In this document: piece by piece, positions 56,574 to 64,000 of the stretch
Layout of the letters: every line of letters begins with the position of its first letter
How positions within the stretch are numbered: the first letter of the stretch is position 1
Assembly: GCA_023391415.1 (NCBI GenBank)
Contig: JAEWAY010000016.1
Coordinates: forward strand, 1-64,000
Reading direction: 5' to 3'
Origin: Bacteroidota bacterium
Lineage (GTDB): Bacteria; Bacteroidota; Bacteroidia; Cytophagales; Cytophagaceae
Length of the DNA: 64,000 bases
The notes under the pieces: generated by a model
What the model was told of the DNA's origin: nothing
The model's input: the letters and a program-made list of their open reading frames with translations, nothing else
The model's database searches: none
Made by a program: the position numbers and the translations under genes

Positions 56574-58184
56574 TTGAAATACGCGAACATCACCAATCTG
56601 AGCTGCATGTTGCTCATCGCTACGGGAATTTTTTCCTGTATCAGAAGGGATTTTGATAAAGTAACCCTCGACCCCTGGGAGCCCTCCCTGGCGGTGCCTT
56701 TGATGCAGGCTACATTATCCATAAAGGACGCGGCCACCAAAATAGATGTGGAAAATCTCAATGTGATTGAAAACGCCGATGGAATGTACGTGCTGATATA
56801 CAGGGATACTTTGCAAAGCGTTTCCGCGGAAAATATCATCCGGATCCCCAACCAGTACCACAGCCATACCTATAACTTTACCCTGAATGAAAACACAAAG
56901 GTCAACAATGGCGAAACCGTTACGAAGGAGCACTCGGAAAGCGAAACCTTCGTTTCGGAAGACAATGAGGAAATCACCCGCGTCGAACTGAAAGAAGGCC
57001 TCCTTAGCTGGACATCGAATTCCGGATTCCCACACGACCTGCTGATCAAGTTCAGAGTTCCCAAACTCACCCGCGACGGAGTTCCTTACAGCGGAGAAGT
57101 ACAAATGACCGGCGCATCGCCAAAAAACGCGAACCTGACGGAAAACCTGGCGGGATATACGTTGGACTTAACCGGGAGTGATGGCGACAGTTTCAATACC
57201 TTTGACTGGGAAGTTGAAATAACCGCTACTTCCAACGGAAGCACATCCATCGATACACAAGTATTGCAACTGGAAGTTTCCTTAACGAACCTGAAATATT
57301 CCAGGCTTTTCGGAAAGCTGGGTAGCAAAAATTTGACAACGTTTAACGGAGCTGTCGGAATTGATATCTTCGACAATCCGGGCGATGGAAATGTGGTGTT
57401 TAACGATCCCAAAATACGCCTGAATGTCGAAAATTCATTTGGCTTGCCTGTAGAGTTTCGGATAAACCGGCTCAGTACGATCAATCATAATACAGGCCAA
57501 AGCATCGCTCTTACGAGTTCCGGCGACTTGCTCATACCCGGCCCCAACAGTATCGCCTATCCCTCCTCTCCCGGCCAAACCGCGGAAACAAACTATCTGC
57601 TAGACAAGAACAACAGCAATATCGTAGACGCGTTCACCTATACGCCAAACGAACTGAACTATATCATAAGCCCCTCGCTGGCCTCGGATCAATACACGAA
57701 CTTCGTGGAAGACCAAAGTCGCTTCAAGGCCTATCTGGAAGCGGAGTTTCCTATGGACGGCATATTAAAATGGTATTCATTACAAGATACCATATACGAC
57801 ATAGACCTGCCGGACGAAGACTATATACAGTCCGTCCTGCTAAAAATCAAGACAGTAAATTCCATGCCTCTTGACATTCAATTGCAGGGATACTGGCTCG
57901 ACTCGCTGGGAAACATGATCGATTCGCTGATTATTCCGGACAAGCGGATAGCGCGGTCGGGTGTGGTGGACCACCATGGCGAAGTAACTCAGCAGTCGAC
58001 AGAATATACGGAAATTCTCTACGACAAAGATCGCTATAATAAGGTAAAACGCGCCAGGCGGCTATTGCTGGAAGGGTATCTCCTTACTACCGATCAGGGT
58101 AACAGGCCAGTGAAGTTTTTCTCTCACAACGCGTTAAACCTGCAACTATCAATACTTGTCAACGCTAAAGTCGAATTTGAATAG
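56574..58184 (+). CDS. Large hypothetical lipoprotein, first gene of an envelope operon
   Basis: A 536-residue predicted lipoprotein: short basic N-terminus, hydrophobic core, then GIFSCIRRD with the acylated Cys (about residue 22). The mature part is beta-rich with no catalytic motif. Features include DPWEPSLAVPLMQATLSI near the start and DIDLPDEDYIQSVLLKIKTVNSMPL near the end. I prefer the TTG at 56574 (LKYANITNLSC), which has GGAG 8 nt upstream and gives a normal lipoprotein signal. A longer frame from the ATG at 56517 or a shorter one from 56607 is also possible. It abuts the next gene with no spacer. Function unknown. Confidence 0.65.
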   Translation: MKYANITNLSCMLLIATGIFSCIRRDFDKVTLDPWEPSLAVPLMQATLSIKDAATKIDVENLNVIENADGMYVLIYRDTLQSVSAENIIRIPNQYHSHTYNFTLNENTKVNNGETVTKEHSESETFVSEDNEEITRVELKEGLLSWTSNSGFPHDLLIKFRVPKLTRDGVPYSGEVQMTGASPKNANLTENLAGYTLDLTGSDGDSFNTFDWEVEITATSNGSTSIDTQVLQLEVSLTNLKYSRLFGKLGSKNLTTFNGAVGIDIFDNPGDGNVVFNDPKIRLNVENSFGLPVEFRINRLSTINHNTGQSIALTSSGDLLIPGPNSIAYPSSPGQTAETNYLLDKNNSNIVDAFTYTPNELNYIISPSLASDQYTNFVEDQSRFKAYLEAEFPMDGILKWYSLQDTIYDIDLPDEDYIQSVLLKIKTVNSMPLDIQLQGYWLDSLGNMIDSLIIPDKRIARSGVVDHHGEVTQQSTEYTEILYDKDRYNKVKRARRLLLEGYLLTTDQGNRPVKFFSHNALNLQLSILVNAKVEFE

Positions 58185-59549
58185 ATGTTACGTAAATTAT
58201 CATACAGTATCGCATTGATTTTTAGCTACGCGCTGGCAAATGGGCAAAGTGAGCTCACTCTTGGTCATTTACACAGCGTATATCAGGCTTCCCATATCAA
58301 TCCCGCCGCGACTCCGGATCACAAAGTCAGTTTTTCCTTTCCCGGTCTCCTGCATTCCTATTACGCGGGCGTCACCCACACAGGCTTTAGCTATTACGAC
58401 GCGGAACGTACCCGCGATACCATCAGCCTGACCAGGATAGCGGACAAAGTTCGTCGTCATAACTTCGTATACGGAGGAGTCAATATCGACTTCTTGCATC
58501 TGCGTGTCAATGTAAAGGGTAAATACTATGTCTCGGCCCATATCCGCGACCGGATCGAAACCCGGTTCGCCTATCCCGGAGACCTTGTCCAGCTCGCCGT
58601 TTATGGCAACGGAGCCTATCTGGGTGAAAAAATAGATTTGTCCGGACTTTCCTTACAGGCTCAGCACTATCGGGAGTTCGCCCTGGGCTTCGCTAAAGAA
58701 GCTGATAAAAGTCCGCTCAGCTATGGCGTACGCTTGAAACTTCTACAGGGTCTCGCCAATGTGAGCACCCGCGCCAAAGACCTCGCTCTAACTACCGAAT
58801 CCGACATGTACGCGCTCTCAGGCAGTTCAGATGGCGTATTGAACACCTCACTGCCAGTCAACCTGGACGAGGACTCCGATGACGAGGACTTTAAAGTCGC
58901 GGATTACCTGACCAACTTCCGCAACAAAGGCGTTGGCCTAGACGTCGGAGCGAGCTACAAGCTTAGCGAACGACTAATCGTTTCGGGCGCGTTGAACAAC
59001 ATCGGTTTCATTACCTGGAAAGACAATCCCCGAAACTACAAGATCAATGGCTCCGCGTCCTTCAGCGGCATCGACATATCCGACGAAATCACGGAAGACG
59101 AGTCGTCGATCGATTTCGAAAACTACCTGGACTCGCTGGGCGAAAGCTTCGCGTATACCGAATCGTCCGACAAATATACTACCTGGCTTATACCACAACT
59201 ATACCTGACAGCCGGTTACTCGCTCGCGCGGGGTACAGATATGTTCGGCACCATTTATCTCGAGAAGTTCAACCGAGTCCGTCCCGCGTTTTCCATAGCC
59301 TTAAGTCAGAAAGTAGGCAAGTTTTTTCAGGGCGTGATCAGTTATTCGTATCAATACGGCAGCTTCAAAAACATCGGCCTCGGCCTTGTCGTCAAACCCG
59401 GACCAATCCAGTTCTACCTCGCCACCGACAACCTTCTGGGGCTCGCCGATCCTCTGGGAGCGCGATCCGTCAACGCGCGCTTTGGTATCAATATCGTATT
59501 AGGCAAAAAAAGAAGTCCACTACAACAACCGACACCCGAAGACCTATAA
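58185..59549 (+). CDS. DUF5723-family outer membrane protein
   Basis: A 454-residue protein with a signal peptide (ending ALANGQ). Its alternating strand pattern is typical of a beta barrel. The opening YQASHINPAATPDHKVSFSF is characteristic of DUF5723 (PorP/SprF-like surroundings), as are GVGLDVGASYKLSERLIVSG and the terminal RFGINIVLGKK. Starts right after the lipoprotein gene stop and is followed 6 nt later by the OmpA gene, so the three form one operon. Confidence 0.78.
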   Translation: MLRKLSYSIALIFSYALANGQSELTLGHLHSVYQASHINPAATPDHKVSFSFPGLLHSYYAGVTHTGFSYYDAERTRDTISLTRIADKVRRHNFVYGGVNIDFLHLRVNVKGKYYVSAHIRDRIETRFAYPGDLVQLAVYGNGAYLGEKIDLSGLSLQAQHYREFALGFAKEADKSPLSYGVRLKLLQGLANVSTRAKDLALTTESDMYALSGSSDGVLNTSLPVNLDEDSDDEDFKVADYLTNFRNKGVGLDVGASYKLSERLIVSGALNNIGFITWKDNPRNYKINGSASFSGIDISDEITEDESSIDFENYLDSLGESFAYTESSDKYTTWLIPQLYLTAGYSLARGTDMFGTIYLEKFNRVRPAFSIALSQKVGKFFQGVISYSYQYGSFKNIGLGLVVKPGPIQFYLATDNLLGLADPLGARSVNARFGINIVLGKKRSPLQQPTPEDL

Positions 59550-59555
59550 TTCAAC

Positions 59556-61637
59556 ATGCGTTATCTTTTAGCTTTATGTTCGACATTATGCTTTTTTACT
59601 TTTGGTTTAAAAGCGCAGAGTACCTTTACTCCCGTCAACCTTGGCAAATCCGTCAATACCGAATACAATGAACTTTATCCCGTACTATCGCCGGATGGCA
59701 AGACCCTCTACTTTGTAAGAGTCAATCATCCGGAAAACAATTATGGCTCCAGGAACAGCCAGGACATCTGGATTTCCAGATTAAACGACGATGGTACCTG
59801 GTCGGAAGCGGTACGGGCCGGAGCGCCGTTCAATACCGGCAGGTACAACGCGGTACTCGCCGCGCCGACGGGGAGCGACAATCTTTATATCAGCGGAACG
59901 TATTCCAAAAGCCTGCGCTGGAAAAATCGGGGTATCTCCGTAGTTCCTGTATTGGGTCCCGATAGCTATGGAGATCCAAAAGCTTTAAAAATAAAGCGAT
60001 TAACGAAAAAAAATAAAGGTCTTTATACACAGATCGCCCTAAACAACCAGGAAGACGTCATGATCCTTTCTTACTCATCCAAATGGGATAGCGACAAAAA
60101 TGACCTTTACGTATCCCTGAAGAAAAAGAAGAGTTGGGATAAGCCCAAAAAAATAAAAACACTAAGCTCCGGCCGTATAGAGCTCTGCCCGCAACTATCC
60201 CGGGATTCGGCTTCCAAACGCGTCTATTATACCACCAGGGATAATAATTCCAAAGAATATAGTATCTGGGAAAGCGAGCGGCTGGACGATACATATAGAA
60301 AATGGACTATGCCGGTACGTTTGCAAAATCCGATCAATGGACCTTTATTCGACGGCTTTTTCTATCTCAACCCGGGAGGGAGTCTCGCGTACTTTGTTTC
60401 AAACCGCGAAGGCGGTGAAGGCAAAGCGGATATTTACAAAGTGAAACTGTTTGAAGAAAATCCTTATCTGGAGCTCAAAGGCGTTGTTCGGCATACGATA
60501 ACCGGACAGCCATTTTCCGGAGATACCCTGGTCCGTATCACGGTAAACGGAAACAAGGTCGATTCCGCGCGCGTCAATCCCAGAGACGGTTCATACAAGA
60601 TAAGCCTTCCTCTGGGAGATATGTATATCCTGCAAGCGGAAAAAGAATACCATATATCCTCTCCGGATACCTTCGACCTGCGTCAGGAAAGAGAATTCAT
60701 AGCGTTGGAAAAGGACCTTCTGATCGAGCCGCTGCCCTATGTCAAAGTATATGGACGAATCAGGGTCAAAGACACGCGAAGCGACAATGTCGTTTTTCAA
60801 TATCCCCAACTTCTCGTGAACGGGCAAAAAGCGGATTCCGCCAAAATTGACAGCGCCGGAAACTTCGAACTATATCTAAATCACGGCAAGAACTACGTGA
60901 TTACCGCGCTCGCGGAAAACTACACCCCCGGGGAAGAAAAAGTCAATCTGCGTACAATCCATGAGTACGCCGTAATACATACCGACATATACCTTCACCT
61001 AAAGGCGGAACCTAAAAAACCGGAAGCGCTGGTAACAGGAAAAATCATCAACAGCAAGACTCTGAAAGGGATCGACTCTACCATCAAGGCGAATATTCTT
61101 ATCAATGATTTCCCCTCGCTGAACGTCAGCGTCAAAGACTCCATATATACCCTGACCCTTCCTTTGGGAAGCGCGTATGAACTCAAAGCTTCCGCCGATT
61201 ACTTCTACCCTACCTTGGAAACAATCGACCTGTCCAATGAGAAGGACCAGGTAAAAATATTCAAGGATTTATATATAGCGCCGCTGGAAGTAGGTTCCTC
61301 TGTCAAACTGGAAAATATTTTCTTCGAGACGGCGAAAGCCACCTTAAAGAAAGAGTCTTATGTGGAGTTGGACAGAGTCGCGCAATTGATGATCGACTAT
61401 CCTTCCATCAAGATTGAAATCGCGGGCTATACGGACAACGTAGGCAGCGTAGAAAGCAATAAGAAGCTTTCTCAGGACAGAGCCGATGAAGTAGCTTCTT
61501 ATCTCGTTTCCAAAAACATCCGTAAGAGCCGTATTACCGCGATGGGCTATGGGATGGAAAACCCGATAGCGGACAATAGCGACGCGGAGGGAAGGCAAAA
61601 AAACAGAAGAGTGGAGTTTACCATTCTGGAGCGCTGA
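59556..61637 (+). CDS. OmpA-family protein with PD40 repeats
   Basis: A 693-residue exported protein (signal ending LKAQ). The N-terminal half has PD40/TolB-like propeller units (YPVLSPDGKTLYFVR, PLFDGFFYLNPGGSLAYFVS). Carboxypeptidase-like Ig modules follow (about 305-560). The C-terminal OmpA domain (about 580-693) has the peptidoglycan-binding residues in NKKLSQDRADEVASYL and RRVEF. Such proteins anchor outer-membrane complexes to the cell wall. In Bacteroidota, related PD40-OmpA proteins (PorE-like) serve the T9SS or gliding machinery. The exact role is inference. Followed by a strong terminator. Confidence 0.85.
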   Translation: MRYLLALCSTLCFFTFGLKAQSTFTPVNLGKSVNTEYNELYPVLSPDGKTLYFVRVNHPENNYGSRNSQDIWISRLNDDGTWSEAVRAGAPFNTGRYNAVLAAPTGSDNLYISGTYSKSLRWKNRGISVVPVLGPDSYGDPKALKIKRLTKKNKGLYTQIALNNQEDVMILSYSSKWDSDKNDLYVSLKKKKSWDKPKKIKTLSSGRIELCPQLSRDSASKRVYYTTRDNNSKEYSIWESERLDDTYRKWTMPVRLQNPINGPLFDGFFYLNPGGSLAYFVSNREGGEGKADIYKVKLFEENPYLELKGVVRHTITGQPFSGDTLVRITVNGNKVDSARVNPRDGSYKISLPLGDMYILQAEKEYHISSPDTFDLRQEREFIALEKDLLIEPLPYVKVYGRIRVKDTRSDNVVFQYPQLLVNGQKADSAKIDSAGNFELYLNHGKNYVITALAENYTPGEEKVNLRTIHEYAVIHTDIYLHLKAEPKKPEALVTGKIINSKTLKGIDSTIKANILINDFPSLNVSVKDSIYTLTLPLGSAYELKASADYFYPTLETIDLSNEKDQVKIFKDLYIAPLEVGSSVKLENIFFETAKATLKKESYVELDRVAQLMIDYPSIKIEIAGYTDNVGSVESNKKLSQDRADEVASYLVSKNIRKSRITAMGYGMENPIADNSDAEGRQKNRRVEFTILER

Positions 61638-61656
61638 TCCGGGAGAGTGATCCATC

Positions 61657-61692
61657 AAAAAGCCATTATTCTGATGAATAATGGCTTTTTTT
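61657..61692 (+). terminator. Terminator after the OmpA gene
   Basis: AAAAAGCCATTATT pairs perfectly with AATAATGGCTTTTT around CTGATG, followed by T residues, about 20 nt after the stop. It closes the three-gene operon. Confidence 0.9.
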
Positions 61693-61760
61693 GTTATTAG
61701 TATGCTCCACGCTTCGCCCCCTGGCGGAACCCGATAGGGCGGGGAAAGGAAACCGAAGCT

Positions 61761-62138
61761 TTATCCCGTCGCGTCGTTTGAAACAGAGCTATTATGGACA
61801 TTCTTCCAGGGCCAGCGACCATTCATCTCGACTTCCAGCGTAAAGCTCAAAAACGTACGCACGATAATAATCAGACCGAGTACCCCAATCGATCTAAACG
61901 TAGGCTCTACCGCGACGGAGTTAATGATATCGGCCGCTACCAGAAGCTCCAATCCAAGCAAAATACCCTCCCCCAATGTCTTACGAAAGTATTTATATAC
62001 CCGGGCGCGTCCCCTCCGCTTAAGAAGTATCCGCAAAGCGCCCAAAGCGGCCCACAAAGCTCCGGACACGATGGCCACGCTCCCGGCAAGTTCCAGACTC
62101 AGAGAAATAAGCCTGAATATTGTTTTGTGCTCTTCCAT
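61761..62138 (-). CDS. DUF1622 family membrane protein
   Basis: A 125-residue protein with three membrane helices (about 10-33, 54-75, 80-105) and the DUF1622 signature seen as LGEGILLGLELLVAADIINS and IGVLGLIIIVRTFLSFTLEVE. Function unknown. I chose the ATG at 62138 (MEEHKTIFR). A TTG three codons upstream is the alternative. The gpx gene begins upstream on the same strand, with a 36-nt gap. Confidence 0.85.
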   Translation of the reverse strand: MEEHKTIFRLISLSLELAGSVAIVSGALWAALGALRILLKRRGRARVYKYFRKTLGEGILLGLELLVAADIINSVAVEPTFRSIGVLGLIIIVRTFLSFTLEVEMNGRWPWKNVHNSSVSNDATG

Positions 62139-62174
62139 ATGACCCAAACCCTGAAGTAAGGGTTATGTTGCCGG

Positions 62175-62762
62175 TCAGCTATCGAGCGCTTCACTGATTT
62201 CGGGACCCAATGGAGATATCGACGGACCAAAGTAACGCGTCAGCACTCCTTCTTCATCGATCAGATATTTGCTAAAATTCCAGTCAGGTTCCTGGCTATT
62301 CCATCCATTCTGATCCGGCCGGGTCAGCCAGCGGTAAATATCGTTCTGATCTTCCCCCTTCAGTACCCGCGTTTTGGAAGCGAGGGGAAACGTGACGCCA
62401 AAGTTCAATTTACAAAAACGCGCGATTTCCTCATCGCCGGCCTTTTCCTGCTCCTTAAACTCATTAGAGGGAAATCCAATGATCGCCAGCTTGTCCGGGC
62501 GCTTTTCATAAAGACGCTGCAGCTCCTCGTATTGACTGGTAAAGCCGCAGTTGGAAGCGGTATTGACAAGCAAAAGTTTCTTGCCCCGGTACCGCTCCAG
62601 AGTAATTTCCTCGCCCGAAGTGGTCCTTAGCGCGAGCGGATAAACAGGCCGCGGCGGTGTTCGCGTATCCGTATTATGAAGTATCCTGCCTTTATTCCCG
62701 GCTTTGTTGAACTTCATTACAAGAGGATAAAGAAGCTGGAATAGTTTTTGCCTGAATGTCAT
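62175..62762 (-). CDS. Glutathione peroxidase-family thiol peroxidase
   Basis: A 195-residue protein of the thioredoxin fold. Catalytic Cys in NTASNCGFTSQYEEL. Second conserved motif GFPSNEFKEQEKAG, where the usual Gln of FPCNQF is changed. WNFSKYLIDEEG holds the catalytic Trp/Asn. These Cys-containing enzymes usually reduce peroxides with thioredoxin rather than glutathione. The N-terminal 40 residues contain a short hydrophobic part but no clear signal peptide. Confidence 0.9.
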   Translation of the reverse strand: MTFRQKLFQLLYPLVMKFNKAGNKGRILHNTDTRTPPRPVYPLALRTTSGEEITLERYRGKKLLLVNTASNCGFTSQYEELQRLYEKRPDKLAIIGFPSNEFKEQEKAGDEEIARFCKLNFGVTFPLASKTRVLKGEDQNDIYRWLTRPDQNGWNSQEPDWNFSKYLIDEEGVLTRYFGPSISPLGPEISEALDS

Positions 62763-62934
62763 AAGCTTTTTTGTTATAAACCGGTTTTATAAACGGATGA
62801 GGCGCTAAATATCGTTCCAAACGGCGGTTTAATCAAATAGTTTACGCCTCGTTTACCGGATGAATCATCGCTACGTAATTTGGCTCAAAAAAAGATAATT
62901 TATAAGTTTAAGGTTTGATCGTTATACCAAAGAC

Positions 62935-64000
62935 ATGCACGTATTTTTTCGTTTCGCGCTGATCGTTTTTTTACTTATAGTTCAAAACGCGGGCGCTCAG
63001 GTGACAACACCTCAAAACTCTTCCGAAATCCGGCTTGGGTTGAGAAAACTGGCCAATACCGCATCGGTACTATATCTGGCGGCCCATCCCGACGATGAAA
63101 ACACCGGCCTCATCGCCTATATCGACAATGAACTGCTCGCCCGGACCGCGTACCTCTCCCTTACCAGAGGCGATGGCGGGCAAAACCTGATCGGTACGGA
63201 ACAGGGAGAGCTCCTCGGACTGATCCGGACACAAGAGCTCCTCGAAGCCCGAAAAATCGACAAAGGCGAGCAGTATTTTACCAGAGCTTACGACTTCGGC
63301 TTTTCCAAATCGCCCGAAGAGACTTTTTCCAAATGGAATAAGGACAGCGTATCGCGCGATGTAGTCTGGGTGATCCGCAAATTCCGGCCCGACGTTATTA
63401 TTACCCGTTTCCCGGATTATGAATATTACGGGCATGGCCATCATTCAGCTTCCGCCATACTCGCGATGGAAGCGTTTGAAGCGGCCGCCGATCCCACCCG
63501 TTTTCCGGAGCAGCTCCGATACGTCGCTCCCTGGCGGACAGAGAGGCTTTTGTATAACTCAAGCACCTGGTTTAAGCCGGATCTGGAAAATTTTTACGCG
63601 GAGACGGGCAGAAAATACATCAAAGAAGATATTGGCGTATACAACCCTCTCCTGGGCAAAACCTACTCGGAGCTCGCAGCGCTCAGCAGAAGCATGCACA
63701 AAAGCCAGGGCTTCGGCACGTCGCCAAGGCATGGTGAACATATGGAATATCTGGAGCACCGGCTTGGATCGGTCCCCGAAAAAGGCATTCTGGACAATAT
63801 CACATCCAATTGGACCCGATTTGAGGGAGGGAAAAAAATAGACGCGGCGATTCGCCAAATCATCAGCGAGTTTGACGATCAGCGGCCTGAAAAATCCGTT
63901 CCGGCCATGCTGCGCCTCCATGACGCTATTCAAAAACTTCCGGCACAGAATGATCCTCTGCTGATTTACAAAAAGGAAGAACTGAACGGCCTCATCCTGT
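62935..64000 (+). CDS. PIG-L-family deacetylase, exported, cut by the window end
   Basis: The first 355 residues of a longer protein; the frame is still open at 64000. Signal peptide MHVFFRFALIVFLLIVQ to NAGAQ. The LmbE-like zinc motif AAHPDDE (about 49-55), the conserved LTRGDGGQNLIG and ITRFPDYEYYGHGHH, whose His residues complete the zinc site, are clear. The family removes N-acetyl groups from sugars such as GlcNAc. The large Bacteroidota form has an extra C-terminal region that begins here near residue 250. Start chosen at the ATG directly before the signal. Confidence 0.88.
   Translation, partial: MHVFFRFALIVFLLIVQNAGAQVTTPQNSSEIRLGLRKLANTASVLYLAAHPDDENTGLIAYIDNELLARTAYLSLTRGDGGQNLIGTEQGELLGLIRTQELLEARKIDKGEQYFTRAYDFGFSKSPEETFSKWNKDSVSRDVVWVIRKFRPDVIITRFPDYEYYGHGHHSASAILAMEAFEAAADPTRFPEQLRYVAPWRTERLLYNSSTWFKPDLENFYAETGRKYIKEDIGVYNPLLGKTYSELAALSRSMHKSQGFGTSPRHGEHMEYLEHRLGSVPEKGILDNITSNWTRFEGGKKIDAAIRQIISEFDDQRPEKSVPAMLRLHDAIQKLPAQNDPLLIYKKEELNGLIL

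Overview
The window looks like a chromosomal piece of a member of the Bacteroidota, most like a Cytophagales-type bacterium. It carries type IX secretion genes (a PorV/PorQ-like barrel next to the PorU sortase), a secreted protein with a T9SS-type C-terminal tail, NamZ, DUF5723 and OmpA/PD40 envelope proteins. A few promoters fit the Bacteroidota pattern (TTTG-like -33 and TAnnTTTG -7). Lineage below phylum is inference. No rRNA, tRNA or insertion sequence was seen.

Layout. 1-15.9 kb: porV/porQ-like and porU on +, then folA-fmt-namZ on -, a LolC/E-type permease, a dolichyl-phosphate-mannose-synthase-like glycosyltransferase, two small exported proteins, a SugE/Gdx exporter, a TIGR03032 protein and a 650-residue exported repeat protein. 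16-32 kb: a type III-A CRISPR island on the - strand. In transcription order it reads cas10-csm2-csm3-csm4-csm5-membrane protein, leader 2, array 2 (91 repeats), a solitary repeat remnant, fic, leader 1, array 1 (30 repeats). A broken MNT-HEPN gene lies between the cas operon and leader 2 on the opposite strand. 32-37.4 kb: a NarL-type regulator and a 1522-residue multidomain histidine kinase with a ruined kinase-like N-terminus. 38-49.8 kb: lipoprotein, GH9 glucanase, MgtC, cold-shock protein, Dps, hydroxyacid dehydrogenase, RecQ, two paralogous ECF sigma factors and LolD. 50-64 kb: central metabolism (sucC, mdh), a two-gene serine operon with a SerB-SerA fusion, MaoC, a three-gene envelope operon ending in OmpA, DUF1622, glutathione peroxidase and a PIG-L deacetylase cut by the window end.

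The most interesting region is the CRISPR island. Cas10 keeps the GGDD cyclase motif but has no HD nuclease domain, so the complex should act through a cyclic-nucleotide-type signal rather than DNA cutting. No Csm6 or other recognisable CARF-HEPN effector is present. The only extra gene in the operon, 6 nt after csm5, encodes a signal-peptide-bearing, single-pass membrane protein with a cytoplasmic alpha/beta domain that I do not recognise. It is the natural candidate for the effector. cas1, cas2 and cas6 are absent, although the arrays hold about 119 spacers and preserve dated changes of the repeat sequence. Those changes, the ~90% identical twin leaders and the Fic gene lodged between the arrays record how the locus grew.
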